Positions 8,810 through 24,022 of a stretch of 64,000 bases of DNA are shown piece after piece. The position numbers and the translations under genes are program-made. The first letter of the stretch is position 1; every line of letters starts with the position of its first letter. The notes under the pieces are model-generated. The model was not told where the DNA came from, searched no databases, and saw nothing but the letters and a program-made list of their open reading frames with translations. Origin of the DNA: DATFDN01 sp963756495 (GTDB taxonomy: Bacteria; Pseudomonadota; Alphaproteobacteria; Acetobacterales; Acetobacteraceae); NCBI GenBank assembly GCA_963756495.1, contig CAVWNS010000001.1, positions 620,001-684,000 on the forward strand, read 5' to 3'.

Positions 8810-9195
8810 TTCGTTCCCTTTCTCAGCCGGTTAAACGACGGCGGAGCGTCTCAGCCGCCGACCAGGGCCGCCCAGGCCGATCCGCTCGTGCAAGGCGTCG
8901 TCCGGCCCGGGCGTCTGTTCATGCATGTTCGGCCGTGTTCGGCATTGCGGTTGGGATTTTAGTGCAGCCGATCTAAATTGGCCAGAGCCGAACCAGCTCC
9001 ACGGGCGCATCGCAGCCTACGCGCGCGGCAAGGTTCGCGGACCGGCCCACCGTGAGCGAAGCCGGTAAGCGCCTCCTGTTTGGGCACCCAGGACCGAACC
9101 GGCGGGAGCGGCCTGATCAACCTGCATGAAGTGCATCTAGCGCACCGACGCGACGGCAGGCAGACTGGTGCCAACCCAAGTCGGAGGAGGCGATC
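8810..9195. other. Intergenic region with no recognised gene
   Basis: These 386 bases lie between the divergent GST and alcohol dehydrogenase genes and must hold promoters for both. The stretch around 8955-8985 is less GC-rich (GATTTTAGTGCAGCCGATCT). A strong ribosome site, GGAGGAGG, stands at 9182-9189 before the dehydrogenase ATG. I see no coding sequence, RNA gene or repeat. Confidence 0.6.
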
Positions 9196-10285
9196 ATGAA
9201 GGCGGCCGTCCTGCACGAGGCGAACCATCCGCTCACGATCGAGGACGTTGAGATCGAGAAGCCGAAGCGCCGCGAGGTGCTGCTGCGCACCGCCTTCGCC
9301 GGGCTCTGCCACAGCGACCTGCATTTCATCGAGGGCCTGTATCCGTACCCCATGCCCGTCGTGCTCGGCCACGAGGCGGCGGCGGTGGTGGAGACGGTCG
9401 GCGAGGACGTCACCTACGTGAAGCCGGGCGATCACGTCATCACCTGCCTGTCGGTATTCTGCGGCGAGTGCCCGCAATGCGTCACCGGCCACATGAACCT
9501 GTGTGAGAACACGGAGGTGAAGCTGCTGCCGGGCGTGGCGCGACGGCTGCGCTGGCGCGGGCAGGTGCTGAACCAGGCATTCAACCTGTCGGCCTTCGCC
9601 GAGCACATGCTTGTTCACGAGCACGCGGTGGTGAAGATCAAGGAGGAAATCCCGCTTTGATATCGCGGCCCTGGTGGGCTGCGGGGTGATGACCGGGGTG
9701 GGCGCGGTATTCCACGCAGCCAAGGTGGAGCCGGGCAGTACGGTCGCGGTGATCGGCTGCGGCGGCATCGGGCTGTCGGCGGTCAACGGCGCCGCGATCG
9801 CGGGCGCCGAGCGGATCATCGCAATCGACACCGTCGCCTCCAAGCTGGAAACGGCGCGCGAGATGGGCGCGACCGACACGATCAACGCATCGAACGTCGA
9901 TCCGGTCGAGGCGGTGCGCGAGATGACGGGCGGCGGCGTGCCCTACTCGTTCGAGGCGATCGGGCTCAAGAAAACCGCCGAGCAGTCCTTCGCCATGCTG
10001 CGTCCGGGCGGGGTCGCGACCATCATCGGCATGATCCCCCTCGGCACGAAGATCGAGCTGCACGGCGCCGATTTCCTGCGCGACCGCAAGATCCAGGGCA
10101 CCTCGATGGGCGGCAACCGGTTCCGCGTGGACATGCCGCGGCTGCTGGAGCTGTGGCGGCAGGGGCGGCTGCAACTGGATACGCTGATCTCCGGAAAGAT
10201 CACGTTGGACAAGATCAACGAGGGCTTCGCCAACCTGAAGTCGGGGGCGCCGGTGCGCCAGCTGATCGATTTCGGGGTGGTGTAG
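9196..10285 (+). pseudogene. Zinc-dependent alcohol dehydrogenase, frame broken once
   Basis: Medium-chain Zn alcohol dehydrogenase in two frames. The first part (9196-9660) carries the catalytic zinc sites GLCHSDLHF and GHEAAAVVE and the four structural-zinc cysteines in CGECPQCVTGHMNLC. The second part (9660-10285) carries the Rossmann loop IGCGGIGLSAVNGAA. The join is at about 9653-9658, where CCGCTTTGAT has one T too many; dropping it restores IPLDIAALVGCGV. The rest of the 362-residue protein is intact, so this may be a sequencing error rather than a dead gene. Likely role: NAD-dependent oxidation of an alcohol or aldehyde. Confidence 0.85.
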
Positions 10286-10343
10286 GCGTCCGCGACGGTG
10301 CGCGTCGCACGGATGCCTGGGAAAAAGCCTGGGCGTCCGTGCC

Positions 10344-10904
10344 TCAAGCGCGCAGGTGGTCGGGGATCTTCAGTCCCAGCCGCACCGGGACATGCCAGAT
10401 CTCGCGCACCTGGCGCACCTGGCGGAAACTGGCGCGCAGATAGGTCGGCAGGGCGCGCGGATGGTCGGCGGTACAGGTATTGACCGTCATACCCCGGGCG
10501 CCTTGGCGCCACGCCTGGTCCACCGCCTGGCGCAGGAATGCGTAGCCCAGCCCGCTGCCGACCGCGTGCGGCAGCAATCCAAAGTAGCTCAGATTGACGT
10601 CCGGCCAGGCGCGCCCGTCTAGCTCGAAGAACCCGGCGGGCTCGCCGGAGGCGTACAGCACGTGGATGGACACCAGCGGATCGCGCAGCAGGGCCGCGAG
10701 CTCGCGGTCGGGCATGGTGCGCCGAAGCCACCACACATAGGGCGCACCGACCGTGTCATAGAGGTAGCGGTAGAAGCCGACCGTGCAGTGCGTCGCCCGG
10801 ACGACCTGACAGGTGCTCGGCAGCGACGGCGCCGGATCCGGCGGCGGGCGGTCCATCCGCAGGAATGTGACCATGACCACGACGCGCGTCACCGGCTCCA
10901 TCAC
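10344..10904 (-). CDS. GNAT family N-acetyltransferase
   Basis: Acetyl-CoA-dependent acetyltransferase of 186 residues. The GNAT core is visible: FFELDGRAWPDVNLSYFGL forms strands beta4-5, and AVGSGLGYAFLRQAVDQAW holds the acetyl-CoA pyrophosphate loop, followed by VNTCTADHPRALPTYLRASF. The first 30 residues may be shorter in reality since several starts exist. The acceptor is unknown. It lies just downstream of rpoD on the same strand. Confidence 0.85.
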   Translation of the reverse strand: MMEPVTRVVVMVTFLRMDRPPPDPAPSLPSTCQVVRATHCTVGFYRYLYDTVGAPYVWWLRRTMPDRELAALLRDPLVSIHVLYASGEPAGFFELDGRAWPDVNLSYFGLLPHAVGSGLGYAFLRQAVDQAWRQGARGMTVNTCTADHPRALPTYLRASFRQVRQVREIWHVPVRLGLKIPDHLRA

Positions 10905-10917
10905 GCGGGTCCGACGC

Positions 10918-12849
<1,932 letters not shown>

Positions 12850-12935
12850 CGCACTCCGGCAATCCAGATGGAACGAGTGATGGTCAGCCCTTCACCGCGG
12901 GCGCGGCGGGCATCACGGCCCCAAGAGGGTCGGAG

Positions 12936-14760
12936 TCATGAACCTGGGTCCTCGGGCTCGGTCGCCATCACGCCCTGCAATGCGACATGCAACGCAATGA
13001 GGCGGCGCTGGGTGCCCTCGTCGAGGCTGGCGCGCGCGGCACGTTCGGCAGCGACCAACTCCTCGCGGAGCCGGCCGAGATGCATCAGCCCGAAGATGTG
13101 CCACCATCCCGCCTCGGCGTCCCCTGGCATCGCTTCAGCCCGGGCGAATCCCGGCAACGGAACAGGCACCGTCGCAAGGATTTGCTCGGCCTCCGCCGCC
13201 AATCCAGAACTCGTGAGGTGGGTCATCAAGCCCCGCGAGTCAAGCGCGGGCGCGTGATCGGCCCAGGCCAGAACCGCTTTTCGCAGGCGGTCGCAGTCGG
13301 CCGGCAGCACGACGTCCGCGAAGGCGTGCTCGACGTCGCGCAGCAGGTCGGGGTGGCGCAGCAGAACGGCGGTCAGGATGCGCCCGCGCTCGGCACCGGC
13401 CTGCGTCTCCGAGATCGGCGGCCGGGCGGACAGGGCCACCGGACGCTGCGGCGCGCCGGGCCCCCGCTTGTTGAACGGTTCGCGGCCTCCGCCGCGGCGC
13501 CCATCCGCCCGCTGGGCGAAGAAGCGGTCGCGCAGGGCGCTGCGATACTCCTGGGACAGGCCGCGATCGGGGATTGCCTTGGCGGTCTCGTCGATCCGCG
13601 CACGCAGGGCGGCGCGCTGCTCGGGGCTGCGATCGCCCGTCGCCTCGCGCAGCAGATCGAACAGCACCTCGGCCAGCGGGCGCGCGGCGTCCAGTGCCGC
13701 ACGTAGGCCGGCCGGCCCTTGCCGGCGCACGAGCGTGTCGGGGTCCTCGCCGTCGGGCAGCGTGGCGAAGCGCAGGCTGCGGTCGTGCGCCAGGCGCGGC
13801 AGCGCCAGCTCGGCAGCCCGCATCGCCGCTCGGCGACCGGCCGCGATCGCCGTCGAAGCACAGCACCGGAGCCGGCGACAGGCGCCACAACTCGGCCATC
13901 TGATCCTCGGTCAGCGCGGTGCCGAGCGGGGCCACGGCGCCGGCGAACCCGGCCTGATGCAGCGCGATCACGTCCATGTAGCCCTCGACCACCACGATCT
14001 CCGCGCCCCGCGCCGCGCGGGCGCAGATCGAGCGCGTAGAGGCTGCGTCGCTTCGAGAACAGGCTGGTTTCCGGCCCGTTGACGTATTTCGGCTGGCCGT
14101 CGCCCAGGAGCCGACCGCCGAAGCTGATGACCCGGCCGGCGCGATCGCGGATAGGGAACATCACACGATCGAAGAACAGCTCGCGCGCGCGGCCCGTCTC
14201 GGGATCGGCACGGGTCAGGCCGGCCTGCTCCAGCAGCGGCGCCTCGACGCCCTCGCGGCCCAGCTCGGCGCCGAGCGCGCCGCGCCCGGGCCGGACCAGC
14301 CCAGGCCGAAGTCGCGGATGGTCGCCTCGCCGAGCCCGCGGCCGAGCAGGTAGTCGAGCGCGCGGCGCCCTTCCGGCAGGAACAGCCGGCGCTGGAAGCT
14401 TGCGGCCGCCAGCTCCAGCACCGCACGTCAGGTCGTGGCGCCGCCGCTCGGCCTCGGCCGCCTGCGGCGACAGCGGCGGCACCTCCAGCCCGGCCTCGCC
14501 CGGCCAGGCGCTCCACCGCCTCCATGAAGCTCGCGCCCTCGGACTGCATGACGAAGCTGATGGCATCGCCATGCGCGCCGCAGCCGAAGCAATGGTAGTG
14601 GTCGTCCCAGATGTGCAGGCTCGGCGTCTTCTCGCCGTGGAACGGGCAGCACGCCTTCCATTGCCGGCCGGCGCGCTCGATGCGGGACCCGGCGGCCGAT
14701 CAGCGGGGCCAGAGGCGTGCGGGCGCGCAGCTCGTCGAGGAAGGCGGGCGGCAGTGCCAT
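12936..14760 (-). pseudogene. dnaG: DNA primase, frame broken about six times
   Basis: Primase that lays RNA primers at the replication fork. Read through the breaks, the protein has all parts: start MALPPAFLDELRARTPLAPL, the zinc ribbon (ACCPFHGEKTPSLH, YHCFGCGAHGD), the TOPRIM core (FPIRDRAGRVISFGGR, VVEGYMDVIALHQAGF, LCFDGD) and the C-terminal DnaB-binding helices. The frame changes near 14690, 14510, 14430, 14290, 14025 and 13845. An essential single-copy gene with so many breaks and no loss of conserved sequence indicates base-level error in the assembly. It starts 7 bases after the GatB/YqeY stop. Confidence 0.9.
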
Positions 14761-14766
14761 CCGCGC

Positions 14767-15230
14767 TCAGCTCCGGCGAGCCGGGCCTTCACCAGCGGCC
14801 CCGCCCGCCCCAGGTCGAGCGTCGCGGCGTGCTGCGCCTTCAGGGCGGCCATGACCTTGCCCATGTCCTTGACGCTGGCCGCGCCGGTTTCGGCGACCGC
14901 ATCCTCGACGGCGCGCGGCCATCGCCGCCGGCGTCCATCTGTCGCGGCAGGAAGCTCTCGATCACGGCGATCTCCGCCTCCTCCTTGGCGGCGAGGTCGG
15001 GGCGATCGCCTTGGCGATAAAGATCGACCGATTCGCGGCGCGACTTCACCATGCCTCGCAGCATGGCCACGACCTCGTCCTCGGGCACCTGGTCAATGCC
15101 CTTGGGACGGGCGGCGATGTCGGTGTCCTTGAGTCGGGCCAGGATCATGCGCAAGGTCGAGACGCGCGGCCGCGTCGCCGGCCTTCATCGCGGCCTTGAG
15201 CTCATCGCTGAACTGGTCCCTGAGAGCCAT
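14767..15230 (-). pseudogene. GatB/YqeY domain protein, frame broken
   Basis: Small helical protein of about 150 residues related to the tail domain of the GatB amidotransferase subunit; function unproven, often found before dnaG. It begins MALRDQFSDELKAAMKAGD and then needs a frame change near 15175 to reach RLKDTDIAARPKGID and VVAMLRGMVKSRRESVDLY. Another break near 14925 leads to VKDMGKVMAALKAQHAATLD, and one more near 14775 is needed to use the TGA at 14767. Conserved residues are all present, so the breaks look like sequence errors. Confidence 0.8.
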
Positions 15231-15350
15231 GCGCCGCCTCCCGCTCCAATCCCTTCTATACTGTCGGGCACTGGGCAACAGTGGCGGAAAAAATTTCCGG
15301 ATTTGCCAACCGCCGATTGTGCTCGGAGGAAATGTTCCCATAGCCCGCGC
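15231..15350. promoter_or_regulatory. Divergent promoter region, GatB/YqeY-dnaG-rpoD versus HTH-car
   Basis: About 120 bases separate two divergent operons. The stretch around 15285-15300 is AT-richer (GGAAAAAATTTCCGGATTT) and contains the near palindrome GGAAAAAATTTCC. GGAGGA at 15325-15330 could serve a start in the HTH gene, though the preferred ATG at 15351 is 20 bases further on. Confidence 0.35.
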
Positions 15351-15545
15351 ATGCGGAGCGTGGATGAAATCATTGAGCGGCTGGGCGGCGCCGAGGCGGC
15401 CGCGCAGCTGACCGGCGTCGGCACCGAGGCAGTGCGCAAATGGCGCCAGGGCGCGCGCCATTCCGTCGCGCCACTGGCCAGCGGTGATCGCCGCCACCGG
15501 GCTCGGCCTCGCCGACTATCCGGCGAGCCGGTCGGAGGCCGACCG
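15351..15545 (+). pseudogene. Small helix-turn-helix protein upstream of carA, frame broken
   Basis: Begins MRSVDEIIERLGGAEAAAQL and continues GTEAVRKWRQ; skipping one extra G near 15449-15451 gives ARAIPSRHWPAVIAATGLGL, a classic Cro-like HTH followed by a wing. Small HTH proteins of this kind (NCBI calls a similar alphaproteobacterial group carph-isopro, from memory) often sit next to carA in Rhodospirillales. Its stop is not clear because the carA start is also damaged. It may regulate the car operon, but this is inference from position only. Confidence 0.6.
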
Positions 15546-16717
15546 CCCGGCCGCCCTCGACACGCCGCCGCTGGAGCGACCGCCGCGCTGGTGCTGGCCG
15601 ACGGCACCGTGTTCTGGGGCCGCGGCTTCGGCGCCCACAGCCTCGACACGCCGCCGGTGGGCGAGGTCTGCTTCAACACCGGCATGACCGGCTATCAGGA
15701 GACCCTGACCGATCCCTCCTATGCCGGGCAGATCATCACCTTCACCTTCCCCCATATCGGCAATGTCGGCGCCAACCCCGAGGACATCGAGGCGGCCACC
15801 ATCGCCGCGCGGGGGCTGGTGGTGAAGCAGGACATCACCGAGCCGTCCAACTGGCGTGCCGCCCAGCGGCTGGACAGCTGGCTGCGCGCGCAGGGCGTGA
15901 CCGGGCATCGCCGGGGTGGATACCCGCGCGCTGACCGTGCGCATGCGCGACGGCGGCGCGCCGAGCGGCGTGCTTGCTTTCCCGCCGACGGCCGGTTCGA
16001 CCTCGACGCGCTGCGCGCCCGCGCCGCGCGCCTGGCCGGGGCTGGAAGGGATGGACCTGGCGCGGGAGGTCTCGCTGCCGGCAGACCTATCAATGGGACG
16101 AGACGCTTTGGGCCTGGCCCGCCGGCACCGGGCGGCAGACCGCGCCGCGTCATCACGTCGTCGCCGTGGATTACGGGGCGAAGCGCAACATCCTGCGCTG
16201 CCTGGCCTCCGCCGGCTGTCGCGTGACCGTGGTGCCGGCAACCGCCACGGCCGAGGATATCCTGCGGCACCGGCCCGACGGCGTGTTCCTGTCGAACGGC
16301 CCCGGCGATCCGGCCGCGACGGCGAGTTATGCCGTGCCGGCGATCCAGGGCGTGCTGGATGCGGGCGTGCCGCTGTTCGGCATCTGCCTCGGCCACCAGT
16401 TGCTGGCGCTGGCGCTGGGGGCGCGGACCTACAAGCTGGCGCGCGGCCATCGCGGCGCCAACCAGCCGGTGAAGGACCTGGCGACCGGCCGGGTGGAGAT
16501 CACCAGCCAGAACCACGGTTTCGCCGTCGATGGCGAGAGCCTGCCGGCACGGCGCCGCGTCACGCATGTCAGCCTGTTCGACGGCTCGAACGAGGGGATC
16601 GCCTGCACGGACAGGGCGGCGTTCAGCGTGCAGTACCACCCCGAAGCGAGCCCGGGGCCGAGCGACAGCCAGCACCTGTTCCGCCGCTTTGTGGCGATGA
16701 TCGAGGAGCGGGGCTGA
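15545..16717 (+). pseudogene. carA: Carbamoyl-phosphate synthase small subunit, frame broken
   Basis: Glutamine amidotransferase chain that hands ammonia to CarB. Conserved blocks in order: ALVLADGTVFWGRGFGAHS, GEVCFNTGMTGYQETLTDPS, IITFTFPHIGNVGANPED, DTRALTVRMRDGGAPSG, VAVDYGAKRNILRCL, FLSNGPGDP, the class I glutaminase nucleophile loop GICLGHQLLALALGA, and QNHGFAVD with QYHPEASPGP at the end. Frame changes fall near 15905, 15995 and 16040-16090. No in-frame ATG, GTG or TTG exists before ALVLADG; GGAGG at 15534-15538 suggests the true start is near 15545 and hidden by an error. Confidence 0.88.
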
Positions 16718-16995
16718 TGGACGCGACCGATCCTCGTGCTGGCGACGGCCTTCCGCCATTCGATCAGCGAGCCGACCATCGAGGCGGGGTTCGAGCGCTT
16801 CCAGGCGCTGACGGACGGGACCCTGCACCAGGCTGCCTTCCGCGACGCCGTCGCGGCTTGCCTGCGCGAGGGGCTGATCCGCGATCCGGTGCGCCTGCCC
16901 GAGGCGCCCTGCAGTGCCACTGGCGGCTTGAACTGATGCCGGAAGGGGTCGCGGCAGCGCGCAGCGCCCAATCGGGCGCGGCGAGAGCGCCTTAG
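16717..16995 (+). pseudogene. Small conserved protein between carA and carB, frame broken
   Basis: The ATG overlaps the carA TGA (TGATG). Skipping one extra G at 16729 gives MDATILVLATAFRHSISEPT, then IEAGFERFQALTDGTLHQAA and AFRDAVAACLREGLIRDPVR; a second change near 16905 leads to LQCHWRLELMPEGVAAARSA and a stop at 16995. The result is about 92 residues with no domain I recognise. It looks like a real coding sequence because the repaired frame is smooth and overlaps carA. Function unknown. Confidence 0.55.
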
Positions 16996-17064
16996 TCCCC
17001 TGCGACGGCCTGTCTCAAGCCTTTCCTGCCAGAACGGCACTCACACCAGTCACACGGCCCAGCC

Positions 17065-20313
<3,249 letters not shown>

Positions 20314-20399
20314 CGCCGCCGCAGCGACCGGGCGCCGCCCGGCCGCAAGCGGAGCCATGCGTTCAATCGCTTCCGCCTGGACCACCAAAGGACCGCGCC

Positions 20400-20874
20400 G
20401 TGCAGAAGTTCCCGATGACCGCCCCAGGCTTGCAGCGGCTGGAAGAGGAACTGCGCCAACTCAAAAGCGTCGAGCGCCCGTCGATCATTCGCGCGATCGC
20501 CGAGGCGCGCAGCCATGGCGACCTGTCGGAGAATGCCGAGTACCACGCCGCGCGCGAGCGCCAGTCCTTCATCGAGGGCCGGATCGCCGAACTGGAGGAG
20601 ATCGTCTCCTCGGCCGAGGTGATCGACCCGTCCAGCCTGTCGGGCGATCACGTGAAGTTCGGCGCCCATGTCCGCCTCGCTCGACGAGGAGACGGAGAAG
20701 GAAGCCGGCTACCAGATCGTCGGGATGCACGAGGCCGACATCAAGCTGGGCCGGCTCTCGGTCTCCTCGCCGCTGGCCAAGGCGCTGATCGGCAAGAAGG
20801 TGGGCGACACCGTCTCGGTGCCGGCGCCCGGCGGCGACCGGTCGTACGAGATCCTGGAGATCCGGTTCGCCTGA
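20400..20874 (+). pseudogene. greA: Transcription elongation factor GreA, frame broken once
   Basis: Binds RNA polymerase and stimulates cleavage of backtracked transcripts. The coiled-coil N domain reads GLQRLEEELRQLKSVERPSI and ends with the tip motif GDLSENAEYHAARERQSFIE, which carries the catalytic acidic residues. One extra G at about 20679 breaks the frame; skipping it joins HVRLLDEETEKEAGYQIVG to the FKBP-like C domain ending SYEILEIRFA. Start is GTG at 20400. It follows carB by 86 bases, a common alphaproteobacterial arrangement. Confidence 0.92.
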
Positions 20875-20989
20875 GGTCCGGGTGAGCCCTGCCACCTCTC
20901 CGACGCTGATCGCAGGCGTCAGTCCGCACGCCAAGCGCGAATGCGGAGCCACGAGGCCTCGTCAGCGATACGTATCGCAGAGGAGGGGC

Positions 20990-22222
20990 TTGGCGCTGGC
21001 CGACGTGGAGGCGGCGGCGGCGCGCATCGCGGGCGTCTGCGCACCCCTGCCCTGCCCTCCGACGCGCTCTCGCGCGCCACGGGCGCCGAGGTCGACGCTC
21101 AAGCTGGACAACCTGCAGGCGACCGGCGCCTTCAAGGAACGCGGCGCGGCGAACCGGCTGGCATTGCTGAGCGCCGAGGAGCGGCGGCGCGGCGTCATCG
21201 CCATGTCGGCCGGCAACCACGCCCAGGCGGTGGCGCGGCATGCCCAGCTGCTCGGGATCGCGGCGACCATCGTCATGCCGGCCTTCACGCCGTCGACCAA
21301 GGTCACCCGCACCGCCGCCTGGGGCGCGCGCGTGGTGCTGGATGGCGAGACGCTGGCCGATGCCGCGGCGCACGCCCGCGCGCTGGCCGCCGACGAACGC
21401 CTCGTGTTCATCCATCCCTATGACGACCCGGCGGTGATGGCGGGCCAGGGCACACTGGCGCTGGAGCTGCTGGAGGACGCGCCGGAGCTCGACACGCTCG
21501 TCGTGCCGGTGGGCGGCGGCGGCCTGCTGGCGGGCTGCGCCGTGGCCGCGCGCGGGCGCAAGCCCGGGGATCGAGGTCGTCGGCGTGGAGGTCGAGACCT
21601 ACGCCGCGATGGCCCAGCGCCTCGCCGGGCAGCCGGTCGCGGTCGGCGGCCCCACCATCGCCGAGGGCATCGCCGTTCGCGACGTCGGCGAGCAGCCGCT
21701 CGCGGTGCTGCGCGCGCTGGGCATCGAGGTGCTGACGGTGCCCGAGCGTGCCATCGAGCAGGCGATCGGACTGCTGATCGAGGGCGCGAAGACCGTGGCC
21801 GAAGGCGCGGGCGCGGCCGCGCTCGCCGCGCTGCTGGCCTATCCCGCCCGCTTCGCCGGCCGGCGCGTCGGCGTGCCGGTCTGCGGCGGCAACATCGACG
21901 CGCGCATCCTCTCCAACGTGCTGCTGCGCAACCTGCTGCGCGACGGCCGGCTGCTGCGCCTGCACATGCAGATCCCCGACCGCCCCGGCGTGCTGGCCGA
22001 CATCGCCCGGCGGATCGGCGAGCGGGCGGCAACATCATCGAGGTTTCGCACCAGCGGCTGTTCGCGGCGGCGGCCTCCGTGCAGGCGGCGGAGCTGGAGG
22101 TGATGGTCGAGGCGCGGGACCCGGACCATGCCGCCGAGATCGTGGCGGCGCTGACGCAGTGCTACGTGGTGCGGCGAGTTCGATTCCAGCCAGCGGGCGG
22201 CTCAGCGTCGGGATGCTGGTAG
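20990..22222 (+). pseudogene. ilvA: Threonine ammonia-lyase, frame broken about four times
   Basis: PLP enzyme that deaminates threonine to 2-oxobutyrate. Blocks seen are TPALPSDALSRATGAEV, KLDNLQATGAFKERGAAN with the PLP lysine, MSAGNHAQAVARHAQLLG, VPVGGGGLLAGCA and VPVCGGNIDARILSNVL, then a C-terminal ACT domain (RLHMQIPDRPGVLADIARRI). The frame changes near 21035, 21085, 21565 and 22025. A TTG at 20990 after AGGAGG is the likely start. The 3' end overlaps the convergent GFA gene by about 60 bases, so the last residues may also be wrong. It could equally be annotated as a catabolic TdcB-type enzyme with an ACT domain. Confidence 0.85.
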
Positions 22223-22665
22223 TTCTCGATGGCGCTGAGGTCGGTCGGCGGGTGCAGCGATCCCGTGGCGTGCGTCGGCAGCTTGTCGAACAGGCTGGCG
22301 TCGCACCACGGAAGGCGGCTCTCGATCCCGAGCGCGACGGTCGGGTGGACCGCGCCGGGCGTATCGAGGCTGCCGATGCTGACATCGATATGGTCCGGCT
22401 TGGCGTCATATTGAAAGGACAGCGGGGTCCCGCAGGCCGGACAGAAGCCGCGGCGCGCCGCCGAGGAACTGCGAAACGACGCCGGGGCGCCCCGCGTCCA
22501 TGCGAAATCCTCCGCTCCGACCATCGCCCAGGCGAAGAACGGGCCGCCGACCGCCTTCTGGCACATGCGGCAATGGCAGATGCCCGCGCGGGGAACGGCG
22601 TGGAGCGCGTAGCGAACCGCGCCGCACTGGCAGCCACCGGTCAGGATCGGCGCGCGATGTGTCAT
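22162..22665 (-). CDS. GFA family protein (glutathione-dependent formaldehyde-activating-like)
   Basis: Small zinc protein of 167 residues in the Mss4-like fold. Zinc cysteine pairs are visible: GGCQCGAVRY, ICHCRMCQKAVGG and RGFCPACGTPL. Most family members have no proven substrate despite the name. The ATG at 22663-22665 fits the family N terminus; the frame is open further upstream but that part overlaps the promoter of the divergent quinone reductase. Confidence 0.88.
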   Translation of the reverse strand: MTHRAPILTGGCQCGAVRYALHAVPRAGICHCRMCQKAVGGPFFAWAMVGAEDFAWTRGAPASFRSSSAARRGFCPACGTPLSFQYDAKPDHIDVSIGSLDTPGAVHPTVALGIESRLPWCDASLFDKLPTHATGSLHPPTDLSAIENYQHPDAEPPAGWNRTRRTT

Positions 22666-22714
22666 TCGGTCCTCCGCGAAGCTAGGCTGTGACGGATCAG
22701 GCATGGGGGGAACA

Positions 22715-23698
22715 ATGCGCGCGATCTGGTACGACCGACAGGGCCCCGCAAGGGACGTGCTCGTGCTCGGCGAACTCCCCACGCCGGAAGCGGGTCCGGG
22801 AGAGGTTCGCGTGCGGCTGGAGGCGTCGGGCGTGAACCCGTCCGACACCTATCGCCGCAACGGCCCGGGCGGGATGGATTATCCGCGCGTCGTGCCGAAC
22901 AGCGACGGCGCTGGCATCATCGACCAGTCCGGGCCCGGCGTGGACCCGAACTGGGTCGGCAAACGCGTATGGCTGTACAATGGCCAGCGCAACGGGCGTT
23001 GGTGCGGCACGGCGGCGGAGTACATCGCACTCTCGGTGGACCTGGTGACCGAGCTGCCGGGGTCCGTCTCGTTCGCCGAGGCCGCGACGCTCGGCATTCC
23101 GGGAATGACCGCGCATCGCTGCGTGTTCGTCGCCGGCCCGGTGCAGGGGCGGACCCTGCTGGTCACCGGCGGCGCCGGCGCGGTGGGACACTACGCCGTG
23201 CAGCTCGCCGCGTGGGCCGGGGCGACGGTCATCGCCACCGTCAGCTCCGCCGAGAAGGCGGCGCGCGCGCGGGCCGGCGGGGCGTCGCACACCATCGACT
23301 ACCGGCGCGAGGACGTCGTGTCGCGCGTGCGGGAGATCACCGAGGGGCGGGGCATCGATCACGTCGTGGACGTCGATTTCGGCGGCAACCTTCCGGCGAC
23401 GCTGCCATGCCTGCGCGACAGCGGCAGCATCGCCGTTTATGCGACGAACGGCGACCGCACGCCGCGCCTGCCGGTGCGCGAGCTGATGGCGCGCAACATC
23501 TCCGTGCACTTCATGGTGCTGCCCACCAGCCCGCACGAGACGCGCCGGCGCGCGCAGTCCGACCTCGCCGCCTGGCTGCGAAGCCCGCGCCTGCTGAGCG
23601 TGGCCGGCCGCTTCCCGCTCGCGGAGACGGCCGCCGCGCACGAGGCGGTGGAGCGCGGCGGCAAGATCGGCACCATGGTGGTCGAGCCACAGCGGTAG
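22715..23698 (+). CDS. NADPH:quinone reductase-like oxidoreductase (MDR family)
   Basis: Zinc-free medium-chain reductase of 327 residues. The GroES-like N domain runs through LEASGVNPSDTYRRNG; the nucleotide site reads LLVTGGAGAVGHYAVQLAAW, the quinone-reductase form of the Rossmann loop. No structural-zinc cysteines are present. The ATG at 22715 has GGGGGGAA just upstream and is preferred over the ATG at 22703. Likely reduces quinones or enones with NADPH. Confidence 0.88.
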   Translation: MRAIWYDRQGPARDVLVLGELPTPEAGPGEVRVRLEASGVNPSDTYRRNGPGGMDYPRVVPNSDGAGIIDQSGPGVDPNWVGKRVWLYNGQRNGRWCGTAAEYIALSVDLVTELPGSVSFAEAATLGIPGMTAHRCVFVAGPVQGRTLLVTGGAGAVGHYAVQLAAWAGATVIATVSSAEKAARARAGGASHTIDYRREDVVSRVREITEGRGIDHVVDVDFGGNLPATLPCLRDSGSIAVYATNGDRTPRLPVRELMARNISVHFMVLPTSPHETRRRAQSDLAAWLRSPRLLSVAGRFPLAETAAAHEAVERGGKIGTMVVEPQR

Positions 23699-23801
23699 TG
23701 GATGAAATCTGACGCTTGCTATCCGCCGCGCTCGACCCGAAGCCGACATTCGCACTGGACTTAACTGGTAAGCCATTGATATAGCACGGTTGCAGCGGTG
23801 T

Positions 23802-23975
23802 TGCAAAAGTTTTGCAGACTGTGTGAAAACTCAAATGTAAGTAGAAGTCACGACATATTCGGTCGTCAGTGAAGCCAAGACAGCATGAATGCTTCCAGCT
23901 CCTGCTCAGCATAGACCGGAATTGCTGATTGCCGTTACGGCACGGAGTTTTCGCACAGTCTGTTTGAATTTTGCA
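23802..23975. mobile_element. 174-bp MITE-like element or IS remnant
   Basis: AT-richer than its surroundings. An inverted repeat bounds it: CAGACTGTGTGAAAACTC at 23815-23832 and GAGTTTTCGCACAGTCTG at 23945-23962 match at 17 of 18 positions. TGCAAAA at 23802 and TTTTGCA at 23969-23975 extend the pairing outward. On the minus strand the inside ends an open frame with VYAEQELEAFMLSWLH and a stop, which looks like the tail of a lost transposase. No internal gene. The family is not identified. Confidence 0.6.
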
Positions 23976-24022
23976 CGCCCGCGACAGCGAAGGCGACCGG
24001 GCAACAGCCAGGATCGGAACGC

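Noticed and set aside
9943..10734. Long minus-strand frame opposite the alcohol dehydrogenase and GNAT genes
   Set aside because: Arginine- and alanine-rich shadow of high-GC coding DNA, with no family features.
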